A stretch of DNA of 64,000 nucleotides from assembly GCA_019843655.1 (NCBI GenBank), contig JACDQD010000001.1, forward strand, positions 49,044,794-49,108,793, read 5' to 3'. The stretch comes from Lethocerus indicus. Its lineage: Eukaryota; Arthropoda; Insecta; Hemiptera; Belostomatidae. This document shows positions 51,406-63,522 of the stretch, piece after piece; position 1 is the first letter of the stretch, and each line of letters starts with the position of its first letter. The notes beneath the pieces are model-generated. The model was not told where the DNA came from. It saw nothing but the letters and a program-made list of their open reading frames with translations, and made no database searches. A program made the translations under genes and the position numbers.

Positions 51406-54400
51406 AGGAGAGGGAGAGAACGAACCCCGGGCCCCTTTGAGAGCCCTTCACGGGCAAACCCCTGTTTGGACGTCAGATTATTTTATCGGGCCCATTGTGC
51501 CCAACATCTCGGTGTTGTCGAAAACTTAACCGGCCCCCGAGTACCGACACTGTTCCAACGAACCCAACGATACTCCCCGAGTGCTACGCCCAACTTATCT
51601 CATACAGAGGAGGTACATTCGATTTAAAATTTTTAAATTTAAAATTAATGTTATTTAATTTCCGTACGCATAATACGCGACAATTGCTCCTAGTTCTATA
51701 TTGCATTCTTGCCTTTTACGTATTTTGTCTCAATTGATTGGATGACGGTGAGGGGTGGACCGCTTGGATGCCGAGATAAAATTACCCGGAATCGGGAACC
51801 GTTTCCGAGAATCGAAAACAATTTCGAATAAGGAACGGGCCCGTTCGGTTCGGGATCGAATCGAAATTTCATGATTGAAGGGAAAACGGTTACTGTAATG
51901 TTTTATCTTCCGCAGGTTGAAAAAACGAGAACCGACCGATCGTGCCGATAGACTTATGTTAACCGAGTGATAGGCCGCTACAGACCGGTTTTCGTAATCT
52001 ATAATTTTGTTGTACTCAAATTCGTTCGACTTATTAACTTAAAGTTAATGGCGCGTAAAAGTCCTTGTTTAGCAACAATCGAAAACGCCCTCCGACCGGA
52101 GTCGTCGCCCGTCCATTCTTATACTAGCATCGATTAAATCGTTACGTTTCGTCGAGAAATGTAATAACGCGAAAAAATGTGTGAACGGTGGGGGAAAGAC
52201 TGGCGATGGGGACGACTTGGAGGGGGCCTGCCTAGGGAGCATGCAGTTGATAGCGCAGCCGGGGCGGACAAGTGAGATATATTATTAGTCGGACTCGAGT
52301 GGTATCCAGTGTCCAAACCTCAATCGGGTTCACCCGCCAGTTGAAAGGAGGGAGGGTGGCCTCATAAAAGAGTAATTATAGTAGGGGAGGGGCCCGGATT
52401 ACCGCCACTCTCTCCGATCCTTGTCTTTGTTGTATGTATAAATAAAGGGAAGTGATTTGTGCTGTAGGGGCGTGCGAAAGGGAGCATGCCTCCGGCACAG
52501 GTGACGGCCTCCCTCTCCCAGTTATCGACGATCCCCCTCAACCCACGATGTAAACATTTGTTAAAAATCGTTAGTCGGTTTAAATTACATATTTCGGAAT
52601 TTGCGGGGTTAGCGGGATTGTTAAGAGAGTCGAAGACAGTTTTTGTTTGTTGATATTTTGTTCGCGAAACATTTTCACTGCGTTTCGTTCGAATTTCGTC
52701 GACGACAGAAAATATCCTACCGTCGTTATTATTTCCGGTTAGGAAGTTCGAATTTTTAAAATGTTACGTTTGTCGAAAAGAATGTGGAGAGGTTTGATAA
52801 TATCACTGCGTAAAAAGGACTACTCGCCGGGTGTTTTTTTATTTATTTCCGATCGAAACGAAATATCGAAGAATAGAGTCCATAATCGCTTTATACGGAT
52901 ATAAAATACGAATGTAAAATTAAGGAATCACGCGGGGAATCGACTGCCATTTTTGTTTCGTTCATCGTGTAGAACACGTTATTTACTACGTATTATGCCA
53001 ATTACAAATCGATTTCCAGGAGTTTCTCGTTCGGTTTCGTCCCGGTTTCAACACGACCGATCGGAATCGAGCAAATATCGGAGATAGAAGGATCGATCCC
53101 GGAAGATAGGAGGAGCCGACTTACAAAGGAAATATCAATCATTGCCGCAGGTAACACGAAAGTAAACGAAGCTTATTCTATAGAAATATATAAATAGATA
53201 GTCGAATGTATTTTCGCGCGGGATAGAATTAAGCGGCCGGGGCCCACCGAAAAGTGTAGTATTCGAGAAAGGGGCCGAAATTGTGGAAACTAGACAAGGG
53301 AGGGTAAATAAGAGCGGAGGGTAGTAGCGGGGGAGTGAGTGGGCCCGTTTCATATTCATAGCCGGTCGGTTACGCCACTCGGACAATATCGAGGCCCTAC
53401 CCCCGTTAGTTTGCCTAAATCCCCCTCTATTCTGTTTGTGTTTGTTCAAACGTTTTGCTCTGGATAGGCGGCGATGGGAAGCTAAATAGCCTCGTCGGGC
53501 CTCTTTATTGCCGGCCAAAAATAAATCCGTTCGGTCGCCCGGATAACACCGCTCTCTTAGCAGTCGACAAAACGCCTATGCCCAATAGACACAAACGGGA
53601 TACCCAACTAACCGAAACTATCGCCAAATCATCGGTCGACCGCCGATTCAGTGGAGGAATGTAAAATGATAATCTCGGACACGAGATTACGTACATACGT
53701 ACGTACGTGTGTGTATTTCGACACGTACTCGGTAAAATAATAAAGGAAGAAAATTAAGAAAAACCTTTCGAGTAAAATACGCAAGAAGGCCAGCAGACTG
53801 GTAAATATAAATTTAAATTTAATTGTTAAAGGGTGCGGTGGAGTCAGAAGCACTGCCGCCAACAACGACTTTGACTCCGATTAAACCGGTCCTTGTATTC
53901 GGCCATACAATTTGACTTATCATTCTAAATTAGCCCATCTTTTTCTACCGGCGCGCTGCCGCAATTCAGATAATATGAAAAATAAAAAATATCTAACGTA
54001 GCGGGATATTTCCTCTCGGAATAACGATGGGACGAAAAAAGGTCGCAATTAAGGCGAAACTAAGAAGGCGCATTTAACGACCAAAATAATATGTACGTAG
54101 GAATATAGGTATATATAAATAGGAATATTCGTATTTAGGATATTCGGGGCGGGTGGCCGACCGCAATGGTCTTGTATTCTCCCCCCAGGGGGGACTGGGG
54201 GACTCGATGGCTAGGCGTGGAGGGGACGTTTAACCGGGCTCGGGATCTATAACCCCGGGGGTATTTGGGCCCACTGTTTATCCTCGGGCCGAGTTGCGGT
54301 GGAGTATTTCCCGAAAGCGGAAGCCGACAAGTGGAACAGAAATCCAGCCTATCTCCCCATCACCTATTCGATTTCACCTTCCCTTCAACTCGTATTTTCG

Positions 54401-55024
54401 CGTCAAAATAGGCGTTCTAAAAAGGGCGTTCTATTTATGCGCGTCCTAGACCCTTCCATTTTTATTAGCTTTGCATTAGTGACGGACTCCCACGATAGAC
54501 ATCGAGGTCGGTGCGCGATGAAGAGACGGTCGTTTCATTTTTACAAATGTATAAGATATTTTACATACGGGTGTGTAAAAGCAACGACGAACGCACTCGG
54601 TGATGTAATATAAGGATGTTAGTAGTGAAAAAGGAATCGGGCAAAATACGCGGATGCCAACTCGGAGACTCGGGAAACGCGGGCGCATTTCATCGATTCA
54701 TTGAGCTAGCCGCCAATTGTTGCTGACCACATGCGTCTGGGAGCGATCGTCGAAATTCACCATTATCGTCCGTCGTAAAAGAATGCCGACGGGCTTCTCC
54801 CTCGACAATCGGTTTACGGTAGCCTTACAAGGAAAACAGTTAACAGATAAATACCGATAAATATCGGTTCCTCGGTTGATATAGAATCGCGGTTAAGGCG
54901 ATAATCTCTCGGATAGGAAAGGAGACGTGTGACGAGGCGAAAAACGGTGGGTGATAGAAAAAGCGTAAGGAAGGAAGGCAGGGCGTCCGAAAAGAGGTAA
55001 CAGGTCGAACGGTGTGGCGTGTGG

Positions 55025-55026
<2 letters not shown>
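51406..55026. other. Noncoding stretch, no gene recognised
   Basis: About 3.6 kb with no gene recognised. Includes an ACGT tetranucleotide patch (about 53,690-53,708), a small perfect stem (ACCGATA/TATCGGT, 54,853-54,868) and G/C-run patches near 54,180-54,270. The longest frame (127 codons, 53,135-53,518, minus) has no family resemblance. Confidence 0.5.

Positions 55027-55115
<89 letters not shown>
55027..55115. repeat. Compound (TA)n(GA)n microsatellite
   Basis: TA run (55,027-55,076) passing directly into a GA run (55,077-55,115). Confidence 0.98.
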
Positions 55116-55118
<3 letters not shown>

Positions 55119-55702
55119 GGTCGGGGGAAGCAGGAAGGTAATTAAATAAAAGGGGCCGGCCGTTTGGAAATGGGGCGGAGCAGAAGGGAAAAAAGGAGGC
55201 CGTGATAATGCCCGGGGCTTTCAGAGAGAGCGCCTAGTAAAGTGTCATTACCCGAAAAGAAAGCAACTCATTAGAGAATGAAATCTGCCGTCAAAACGTT
55301 TTCGGTGGGGCGGGCGGAGAGTGGGTCGGCCGGATTTCGACTTTTGTCCGCGGCTCTCTTTTTCCCGTTTTGTTCCGGTAAAGTAATGATAATATGAGTC
55401 ACTCGGGACTCCGGAACGCCGCTACAGCAATCACCGGTTAAATGGAAGGGAATGGGGCGGTGGGCGATAATCGCTCCTCTTTATACCCTTTGTTTTACCC
55501 GGCTGACTGACATTTGGCCGCACGCTATTGCCCCCGCTCTCTCCCCCTTTATCCTTCTTTCTCTTCTCTCTCCCTTACTCTTCCTATAATCCTTCCGTCC
55601 GCCATTATTTCAAATCTATACCTTCTATATCGATCGGTGTTCACCGACCGGCAAAATACCTCCCGCCAGATATAATCCACACCCGTCCCATCATTATATA
55701 CA

Positions 55703-55704
<2 letters not shown>
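55116..55704. other. Unassigned noncoding stretch
   Basis: No gene recognised between the two microsatellites. A pyrimidine-rich stretch (CTCTCCCCC type) lies near 55,535-55,585. Confidence 0.5.

Positions 55705-55764
<60 letters not shown>
55705..55764. repeat. (TA)n microsatellite
   Basis: Perfect TA run of 60 bp. Confidence 0.98.
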
Positions 55765-55771
<7 letters not shown>

Positions 55772-56931
55772 CACCGTCGAGGAATTTTAAACGTTTACCT
55801 TACAGAGGTTAGTGATAAATAACGAAGTGATATTTATAATCGATTGCGATTGAGGGCTTTGTGCGGCACAAATTGTTATTAATTGACTTCCGAAATCTCC
55901 TTCCATTATTCCTTTTATCCGAACCTACACTAACATTTTTTTCATTTACATTTATAGGGATCCGGTATAGCTAGCTTATCAGTTAAGGTAGGCCCGATCG
56001 GATCCGACTTTCGATATTCGATTCCCGGATTTTTAAAAACGGGCGGTCGACGCATAGACGATTACCCGGAATTTGTACTTATAATAATTTCGGACCCGTT
56101 TAAGTAACGGAATTAAATTATCAATTGTACCGTCCACGTTTTCGTTGTGTTTTATCGGTGTGCTCTGAGGGTTTAAAGAGAAGAAATGCAATAAATTAGG
56201 CAGACGTAGACCGTCGAGTGGCGGAGACCGGTTACGGGGCCGACTAATGGGAATGGGGTGATGCTACATTTATAAAAGGAACTTAAATATGATATACGGT
56301 GCGTGCATATTGGAGAGACGACGAATACAATACCGTTTCTTATGCTCGAATAAACTCGGCCGTGCCAGATACTAAATTTAAAAAATTGAAAGTTTGGCAG
56401 CCTTAGAATAACGTTTGGGGGTGGGACGAACTCGGTTTCCTGCGCTCCGAGTAGCTATTCCTCAACCTCTTTTCTTAAGACCGGACTTGAATTATGAACG
56501 GTTCCTCCTACACTAAACCAATATTATACCGGCCACATTTTTCGTCGACACGCGGCATTAGTTTTTCTCTCGTTAGAGCTGAAATTGAAAAATGTACATT
56601 GTCCGACACCATTACAAGTACTCTAAACGTATAGACATTTTAGATAGTAATTTATAATAGGCAGGTACATAACCGGTGCCGGTATATACCGCGGAGGGTA
56701 TCTTCCAAGTTGGAAGAAGGAAATTATATTTATTTTTATAGGTATAATAGGGTTAGGCTTCCAGTTGAGGTTTACAAAATAATGAAAACGCTCTAAAATA
56801 TTATAAAATCGATTATATTTAACTTGCCTAAAACTGAAGTGTGTTTGCCGCATTCCCAGTTTTTTAACCTTTTATTTTTGTAAAATCAAACTACAACTTA
56901 TATTTACAATTGCTGGATGTTTTTTTTCACG
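55765..56931. other. Noncoding stretch, no gene recognised
   Basis: No gene recognised. Two small palindromes: CGGTATATACCG (56,680-56,691) and TCTTCCAA-G-TTGGAAGA (56,701-56,717). The end nearest 56,931 would be the 3' UTR side of the minus-strand Jockey remnant. Confidence 0.5.
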
Positions 56932-57400
56932 TTATTTACTCGGAAATAGGAACCACCGTCGTGGTGGGATAATGGATGGGTGGATAGTGGAGAATGACTG
57001 AACGAGTAAGTTAGGATGAGGAGTAAGGCGGGAATAGAACTTGAGGAACCGGGATTTTGCGACTTCGTCGACTGTTGTATTTTGTGGTCACGATGACTTG
57101 TATGGTTAGTGACAATACCGGGGAGCATTAAGGAAGTCATGGTTCGAAGGACTTTCGATTGGAATTTCCGGATTCGGGCGATGTCTGAAGTCTCAGTGGA
57201 CCCCATAGTTCAATTCCGTATGTGCACGTTGGTTTCAGTACGGTTTTGTAAATTGTAGGTTTGTCGTCTAATGTAAATTTGGATGTCCGTTTCAGTAATG
57301 GTCTTAGCAGTCCGAAAATCTGTTCTTTTGTTCCTATGGGGATTCCATAGGATTCATTTGTATAGGTGGAGCCCAAGCTAGCGACCCTGCTCCTGGCCGG
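56932..57400 (-). pseudogene. Decayed Jockey-clade non-LTR retrotransposon (RT C-terminal end)
   Basis: Minus-strand translation shows KEQIFGLLRPLLKRTSKFTL, then DDKPTIYKTVLKPTCTYGI and ELWG, the strongly conserved Jockey stretch after the RT palm (family K-L-L-NK-LIYK-ILKP-W-YGI-LWG). After a frameshift comes IRKFQSKVLRTMT (family IQRFQSKVLR-I), then IVTNHTSHRDHKI, and in a third frame FYSRLTPHPNLLVQ and PPRRW near the C-terminus. At least two frameshifts break the frame, and nothing of the RT core or endonuclease remains. The segment corresponds to the same part of the protein as 11,999-12,554, with shared DNA (CAATTCCGTATG) at 12,292-12,303 and 57,211-57,222. The two are too diverged to be one recent insertion. 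Confidence 0.85.
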
Positions 57401-57924
57401 GAATAGGTATGTGACGGCTTTTTTACCGATAAAAAAACATTTTCACGGTATTTCTTAACGCCGCTTATTTATTTTCGTGGACGAATTTCTCACTAGTCGA
57501 ACACGGACGGAATACGCGTATCGGTCGATAGTTGGTAATTAATAGTGACACGAAATAATGTCGGCTTCTGAAAAGGGAGAAGGAGCGTGGAGGATTATGG
57601 TACCATCCCAGAGATCTTAGATCGGCGGGGGATTTATTTCTGTAGCCTCTCTCGACTTGGGCTATAAATACCGACTATAACCGAAACACGACTATATATC
57701 CTATCCGTTATCTATCATACCAGTGTGATTTATACCAGTTCTCACACCCCCATAGCGGTCGGCACCCTATCCAAACTTCACTCTTGGAGGTCAAAAGAGA
57801 CCGCCTTCATCCACGCACCTTACGCGTACGGCTTGCACTTGTTAGATTGCGTCGCATCTTTACTAAAACCAACAAATGCGATACCGGTTAATTCATCTAA
57901 TAAAACAATACAATAAATATATTC
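57401..57924. other. Unassigned noncoding stretch
   Basis: No gene recognised. It is upstream of the Jockey remnant in the element's sense, but no further reverse transcriptase homology could be traced. Confidence 0.45.
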
Positions 57925-57975
57925 GAAATCTAGGGTATTCCAACCCCTCGCAGACCACAAAACAGGTATGTTAAA
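57925..57975 (+). repeat. 51 bp dispersed repeat, copy 1
   Basis: The block AAATCTAG then GGTATTCCAACCCCTCGCAG then ACCACAAAACAGGTATGTTAAA recurs at 63,472-63,522 with about four mismatches in 51 bp. Sequence diverges abruptly on both sides. Probably a fragment of the repeat family that includes the 63.4 kb element. Confidence 0.85.
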
Positions 57976-58005
57976 CTATATTATATAATTATATATTTTT
58001 TTATA

Positions 58006-58010
<5 letters not shown>

Positions 58011-58037
<27 letters not shown>
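58011..58037. repeat. (AT)n microsatellite
   Basis: Perfect AT run of 27 bp in a longer AT-rich block (57,977-58,085). Confidence 0.95.
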
Positions 58038-58041
<4 letters not shown>

Positions 58042-60043
58042 CACAATAATTTACGATATATTATTATATCTTAAATTATTATATTGCAGTTACGCGAGGG
58101 TTTAAATAGAATCCCTACCCGTCTGTTTTGGACGGCATCGAGTATTTTTAGAGAATAATTTCTGGGTACATATTCTTTTGATAACTACAACTTTTGCAAG
58201 CCGAAGCGGTGGACTGGTGGGATCGGGAGGAGAGAGGAATAAAGGGATTCCTATGATATATTTAATGCTCGTAGCGATAATAATTATAATAAGTGTGTTC
58301 TACTTGATGTGTAAACAAACCAATCTAGGGTCTTGGTCATAAGTAGCGGGCTAGGGATAAAGGGGATTAGGGACTGGTGTGTGGGGGATCAATATAGAGG
58401 AGTAGCTAGCTATAGTCGTAGTCGTAGTCGTGTGAGGCTCAATGCCCACCCACAATTGGGTAATAGCGATGGGGCAGGTAGACCGATCCTAGCCACCCGG
58501 TCGGTTTCCTTTTAACCAGATTTAACAGTTAGAAATATCAGACCCCCCTATACTCACCGCCGAATCTGTCGGTTGTCATCAGTCGGCCGATTCTCCCTCC
58601 CTGTGGTTAGGATTATATCGATATATAAGAATATATCGCCGGTAGCTAAGAGAGGTTATATAACGGAGAGCAAAGAGATTACTCGGAATTCGACGTTATT
58701 TATATTTTAATAGTAGCGCGTAATAAATTACGTTTAGATTAACTAATAATTGTTTTTTTTTATTCAGTGGGTTCCCGATACCCGTTTAATTCGTTTTCTT
58801 TCGATACGCCGGATCGGACAGAATTTTACGTATTAATTTTACGTAAGTTCTCGAGTTTTTAGTGAGACGCGATTTTGCCATTTATTCGAGCCGATAATAA
58901 CGTATAGAAAGAAACTAGACACCGGCCGGAAGGCCCGCGAGGCGGTACGTGCGTGTTACTCCGCACAACGAAACCGGTCTATCGTGGATATTAAAGGCAA
59001 AAATGAAGCGGTTTATTTGTACGGTAGACATTTTCGGTTCGGTGCCTTCCCTCTCGTTTTTAAAAAATCCACACGTTAAATGTTCCCAACGCAAACAAAA
59101 ATGGGGCCCGATCGAACCGCGAGTCGAGGTGGAGCTCGCGTACCGAAAGTAACGCATAAAACGAACGAGCACTCGATGGAGCCCACTTAAAAACCGATTG
59201 GAGAGGAAGGAAATGAAAAAGGTTCTCCAAACTCGGATATTTCTCCAATCCTAACCCGGTTTTTCCTCGCCGCTGCTTATTAAAGCCCGGGTGTGAAAAA
59301 TTGTTTATTCATTTTTTCGCCTCTACTTTTTATATTATCGAGCGATTCGAACGATAAAATCCACCGTAAAAACAAGAAACGTTTCACCGGAGACGAGATT
59401 ATAGTTAAGCCGATACAAATCACGTTTTAGATCGGACCTCGAAATATACTGCCAAAGTTCTAAACGAGCCTAATCAGTGGCGATATAGAGGTAGAGGCCG
59501 CCACCCCACCCGGCATGTATAATATTTGGCCGGTCGAGCTAGACAAATTTCCTCACACTCGATAGTACCTCAACGTACTTACATATCACTCGCTCTACTG
59601 TGCCGTAAATACACTCACACTAAATTGCTTTTGTTTATTATTATATAAATATATATTTATTTCGACAACATAAATATATATGTTTATTTAAGTTTATCTT
59701 GATTGACAGAAGGTGTTACAAGTACCGGATAGGCCGGCAGAAACGTGCAAACATAAACATAAGCATACGTAAGAAAACTAAAAACAGGAAGAGGTTCCCC
59801 GCCGAGATACAAACTAGGCTCAGATCTATGCGCTCGGGTTACGGTTCATAATACAGCCGACACATGACTAATGACCACAACTAATGGCCCCTCTCCGTTT
59901 CGGATCGCTTTTCCTGACAAGTCGCTTAATTCGGTAGTCCCCCTTCCCTTTTTTCGCCGTCCAGTTAATATTTTTATAATATAGATACCGCCGTCTCTGT
60001 GTACATATGGATCCCGGAATAGGCCCCTTCCGCCACCGGCGTG
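58038..60043. other. Noncoding stretch, no gene recognised
   Basis: No gene recognised. A short GTCGTA hexamer repeat occurs at about 58,413-58,430. Open frames of 60-85 codons around 58,915-59,248 overlap on both strands. Confidence 0.5.
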
Positions 60044-60090
60044 TATATATATATATATATATACGCGTGCACACGCACACGTACGTCCAA
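60042..60090. repeat. TA run joined to CG/CA alternation
   Basis: About 20 bp of TA (60,044-60,063) followed by CGCGTGCACACGCACACGTA. A small alternating purine-pyrimidine block of the same type as those at 23.2 and 42.95 kb. Confidence 0.85.
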
Positions 60091-62479
60091 ACGCTTACAT
60101 CCCCGAAACCGAAGAATGTATAAAACCGACGATGAGGAAACAGATCTGGTGGTTAAAGTTGAATCGAATCGAAGACGAGTACATAGCCCTGGCAGAACGG
60201 TCCAATTTCGGTGAACGAGAAGGGTTTCCTAGCTCGAAGGAAAGGAATCGCCTCGAGCGTATAGGTCAGAGAAATTGTTTCGGCTAAACAAAGTATTGCG
60301 AGAATGCTGTGCGCAAAAAACCTCGCTAGAGGGAATCGGAAGGAAACTGGAAAGGAGAGGCCGAGAATGCGGCCGGTATAATACTACGGCCCGGCGTGTA
60401 AATGTAGATAGTGGGGTGAGTTTAATGGGAGCGGGTTAGGTCGGACGGAATCGACGGGAAGAATAGAAACGGGACGGCGAGGATAAAGGTAGGAAGGACT
60501 AGCGGGAATAATAGGTAAGAATACAATTAGTTTTGGGGGGTGGGCTAAAATCCGCTATTCTGTCGGCCGCTAGGTTAAACAGTTTAACCCGAGCGGCGGT
60601 CTCCCTTTGGTAGGCTCCTCTCACCACCTCTCTACCTCCTACTACGCACGCCCTAAATAGTTACCCCCATTGTGTCTACTCCCATTGTGATCGCAATCGA
60701 CACTGGTAAAACCAAAATATTTTACTCTCGGACCCTAGCAAATGTTTGAAAGAGAATTTCGGCCTCTTCTTACCGTCCCGACTCCCCCCCCCCCTCTATA
60801 TTTTTAATTCCATCGCCAGTTATCCGTTTTTTCCTTTAGTCTCCTTTAATAACGCGTGAAAAAATAATAATTCATTCCCTGAATATTAAGTTTAAGAACT
60901 GTGAGACTAACTTTCCACGAATACTTATTGTTATAATTGACGCCGTCTCTACTCACCGGTAGCGCTGGCTTCTTATACGAAAATAATAATAATGATGATT
61001 ATTATTATTATATATTTCTGTCTGTAAAATTGAGGACAAATAATTATACGTTTAATTTACAGTCTGTTCGCCCTATAGAAACATTTAATTCATTTTTTTA
61101 GTCATTACATATTCATTGGTGTTTACCGCGGCAGTAGTACCAGATACATTATGCAGTCACAGTACAACTTAGAGAGTAATGTGAATCGTCCAGTTTCCAG
61201 TCCAGTAAATAAATACAAAGATCTCAAAGGAAAATCGATCATACAACCAAAATTTAATTCATTGTTCCCTTACAAAATTTGACGTTTTAGCCTATTAATG
61301 CCAAATATGTTTCGTAGTAGGTATATTACGGAAAAATATCTAATAATAAAACAACTTAGCATTTTTTTATTGGCACAGCCATCTAAGGCCATGGCCTTAG
61401 AGAGACTTGGAGAAATATAAATAGTATAAATTAGCACTATTTAAATATAGGACAAGATTCACATATACTTCAGGAAAAGTATTGTCTTATAGGGGCCGGT
61501 CTCTTTCTGCTGTTATTGGAATAGTTCTCGGGTAGGGGTCATTATCGATAAAGATATCGAGTAACATTTGTTACAAACTAATGACGCCAATCTAAATTGA
61601 TACAAATAAAATTGTCTCAATTTAATACAATCTAACGGATATATTAACCCCTCACTGTACAGTCTATTGACCGTCATGGTGTTGGGTGTTACACTTCGTA
61701 TAAACTGGAAACTGGGCGAACTCGTCCTCTATTAAAAGTGAGAAAAATCGACGTAAGAAATTAATTTTATTACAAAATACAATTATTACTACAATTATTA
61801 TAATTACTTTTACAGTATGTAATTTAGTTAATATGAGAGGCGATGTTCAGATGTTAGTTCCATACGAAGGAGATAGACCGAGAGTTAGTTACCGTTTGAT
61901 TTGACAGGTGGCAGCAGCTCCAGTATAGTAAATACGTTACTGATTATTGCCATACAAAATAAGGGAATTCGCTAATTTTCCATTATTGGTAGCAACCGAA
62001 AAACAATTTAAAATCGAACTGCTCATCTATATTACTTTATTATTACTGTACAACACCAAGAAATTAAAGAAATAATCTTCTAGTCGACAAATAAATAAAC
62101 ATTTAAAATTCTGTAATATATTTTGTCCTAATTACTCATTCAAAATAATTAACGGTGGTTGGCAAAAATTAAACAGATTTTAGAAATGGAAGTACAGGAT
62201 TTTATGTGCCTTACAAATATTTAATTATGTAATAATTTTAGTACTGCAGCTTAATTGTTTTTCACTATAAATATATTCATTATTCTAATTACATAAATAC
62301 TAGGACAATGCATTAAATAATTGTGTGTTCCAATTACAAATAATCAGATTGTATGATTACAAAGTTTACTATATTTTTATTCTGTCGAAAGTCTCAGTTT
62401 TTGCTAACTGAAATCAATATTTGATACTTTGATACTAGTGCTACTACTTTATTTGATACCAATTGTACTAGAAACAGGT
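60091..62479. other. Noncoding stretch with small palindromes
   Basis: No gene recognised. Contains GGTTAAAC-A-GTTTAACC (60,573-60,589), an AAT/ATT hairpin (60,982-61,009), a long C run near 60,785-60,795, and the palindrome at 61,383-61,400. Composition becomes AT-rich after about 60,800. Confidence 0.5.
61383..61400. other. 18 bp perfect palindrome
   Basis: CTAAGGCCATGGCCTTAG reads the same on both strands. It lies just after a T run and GGCACAGC, and may be part of an unrecognised repeat. Confidence 0.7.
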
Positions 62480-62760
62480 TTCTTAGTAGGTACATTGAGT
62501 GATAGTGCTGAGAGCCCGGTGTCTCTGTACCATTACTGACGATGGCGAGAAACCGTACTGTAATATTAGTTTTAAAAAAGTTCGAGCGCACTGGTTGTAA
62601 CATAATCTATAACTGAGGTTCCCAAGCAAAGGACACGAACTCGACTGCCGGTGCCGAGTATGTAATGTTCCGTTCAGAATGTAAATATATAAATGAGGTA
62701 AATGAATTTCAGGCTCAGTCAACACATGAAGTTCAAAAGTATGCAAATTATTCTACATTC
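62480..62760. other. Unassigned stretch with CTGACGA...GAAAC motif
   Basis: CTGACGA (62,536-62,542) is followed by TGGCGA and GAAAC (62,549-62,553), resembling the motif at 12,593 and the fuller ones at 5,103 and 63,424-63,447. Two minus-strand open frames (69 and 87 codons) cross it but are unfamiliar. Possibly a decayed member of the same repeat family. Confidence 0.35.
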
Positions 62761-63369
62761 TAATTAAATCATTCAATTTTTAACTCTTTACGAAATGTGT
62801 TGTTACATATCTAAATGTATTCGGTGGGTTAACATTTCCGGTAGTTTTACTCAAATTTAATTCAAATAAAATCAACATTTGTTACATTATTATTAGTTGT
62901 CTAATATTAAAAAGGGAGTTGAGATACAAAACGATTACAAAGTTACATGGCACAATAGATAAGATTCGAAATCCAGTGTCTTACATCGATTCTGTATACA
63001 TTACCTAGTAATGCATCGGAAGTAAGTTTATAGTCGTGAATCTAATTCGATGTATACAGGCCCAAAAATGGAATTTAAGATTATTACCGACATCATACCC
63101 CTACAGGATCATTTCCTTGTGATCGCAATACCTTCAACTAATTGTCATAACCGAATTGAAATTAATATTATTGATTTTAATTAATTCCGATAAAAAACGT
63201 ATTTGGGACGTAACGCAAGGCGGTATAACTAAATTCCATTAAAAACATTTGCCATGCGTTTCCCCAACTCCGAATAAATGCTTGTTCTCCTGAGAAATAC
63301 CAGTAGTTTGTTTTCGACTGCTAGAACCGGACCTGCCTAGGCCCTATTCATTCAAATGAAAAGATTATT
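62761..63369. other. AT-rich noncoding stretch
   Basis: No gene, RNA or repeat recognised. Confidence 0.5.
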
Positions 63370-63522
63370 GTAGATTTGGTGTGTTTCTGTCTCCTCTCAC
63401 TGGTCTGGACTTTTGCTAGACCGGTTTCGGCTACTCGCCATCTTCAGTAGCGGTGTTAGACAGAAACACACCAAATTTACGGTATTCCAACCCCTCGCAG
63501 ACCACAAAACAAGTATGTTAAA
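63370..63522 (-). repeat. Composite dispersed repeat with 19 bp inverted repeat and CTGAAGA...GAAAC motif
   Basis: Three layers. The minus strand of 63,370-63,458 matches 5,092-5,180 at about 85%, including CTGAAGA (complement of 63,441-63,447), a GGC-GAGTA-GCC stem, GAAAC (complement of 63,424-63,428) and paired GGTCT/AGACC arms. A perfect 19 bp inverted repeat (63,374-63,392 and 63,458-63,476, containing AGACAGAAACACACCAAAT) encloses this motif with a 65 bp loop. The right arm runs into the 51 bp block shared with 57,925-57,975. The 5.1 kb copy lacks the left partner of the inverted repeat, so the repeat may have arisen by inverted duplication of the AGACAGAAACACACCAAAT end. Confidence 0.8.

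Noticed and set aside
53135..53518. 127-codon minus-strand open frame
   Set aside because: Unfamiliar, composition-driven translation with no supporting signal.
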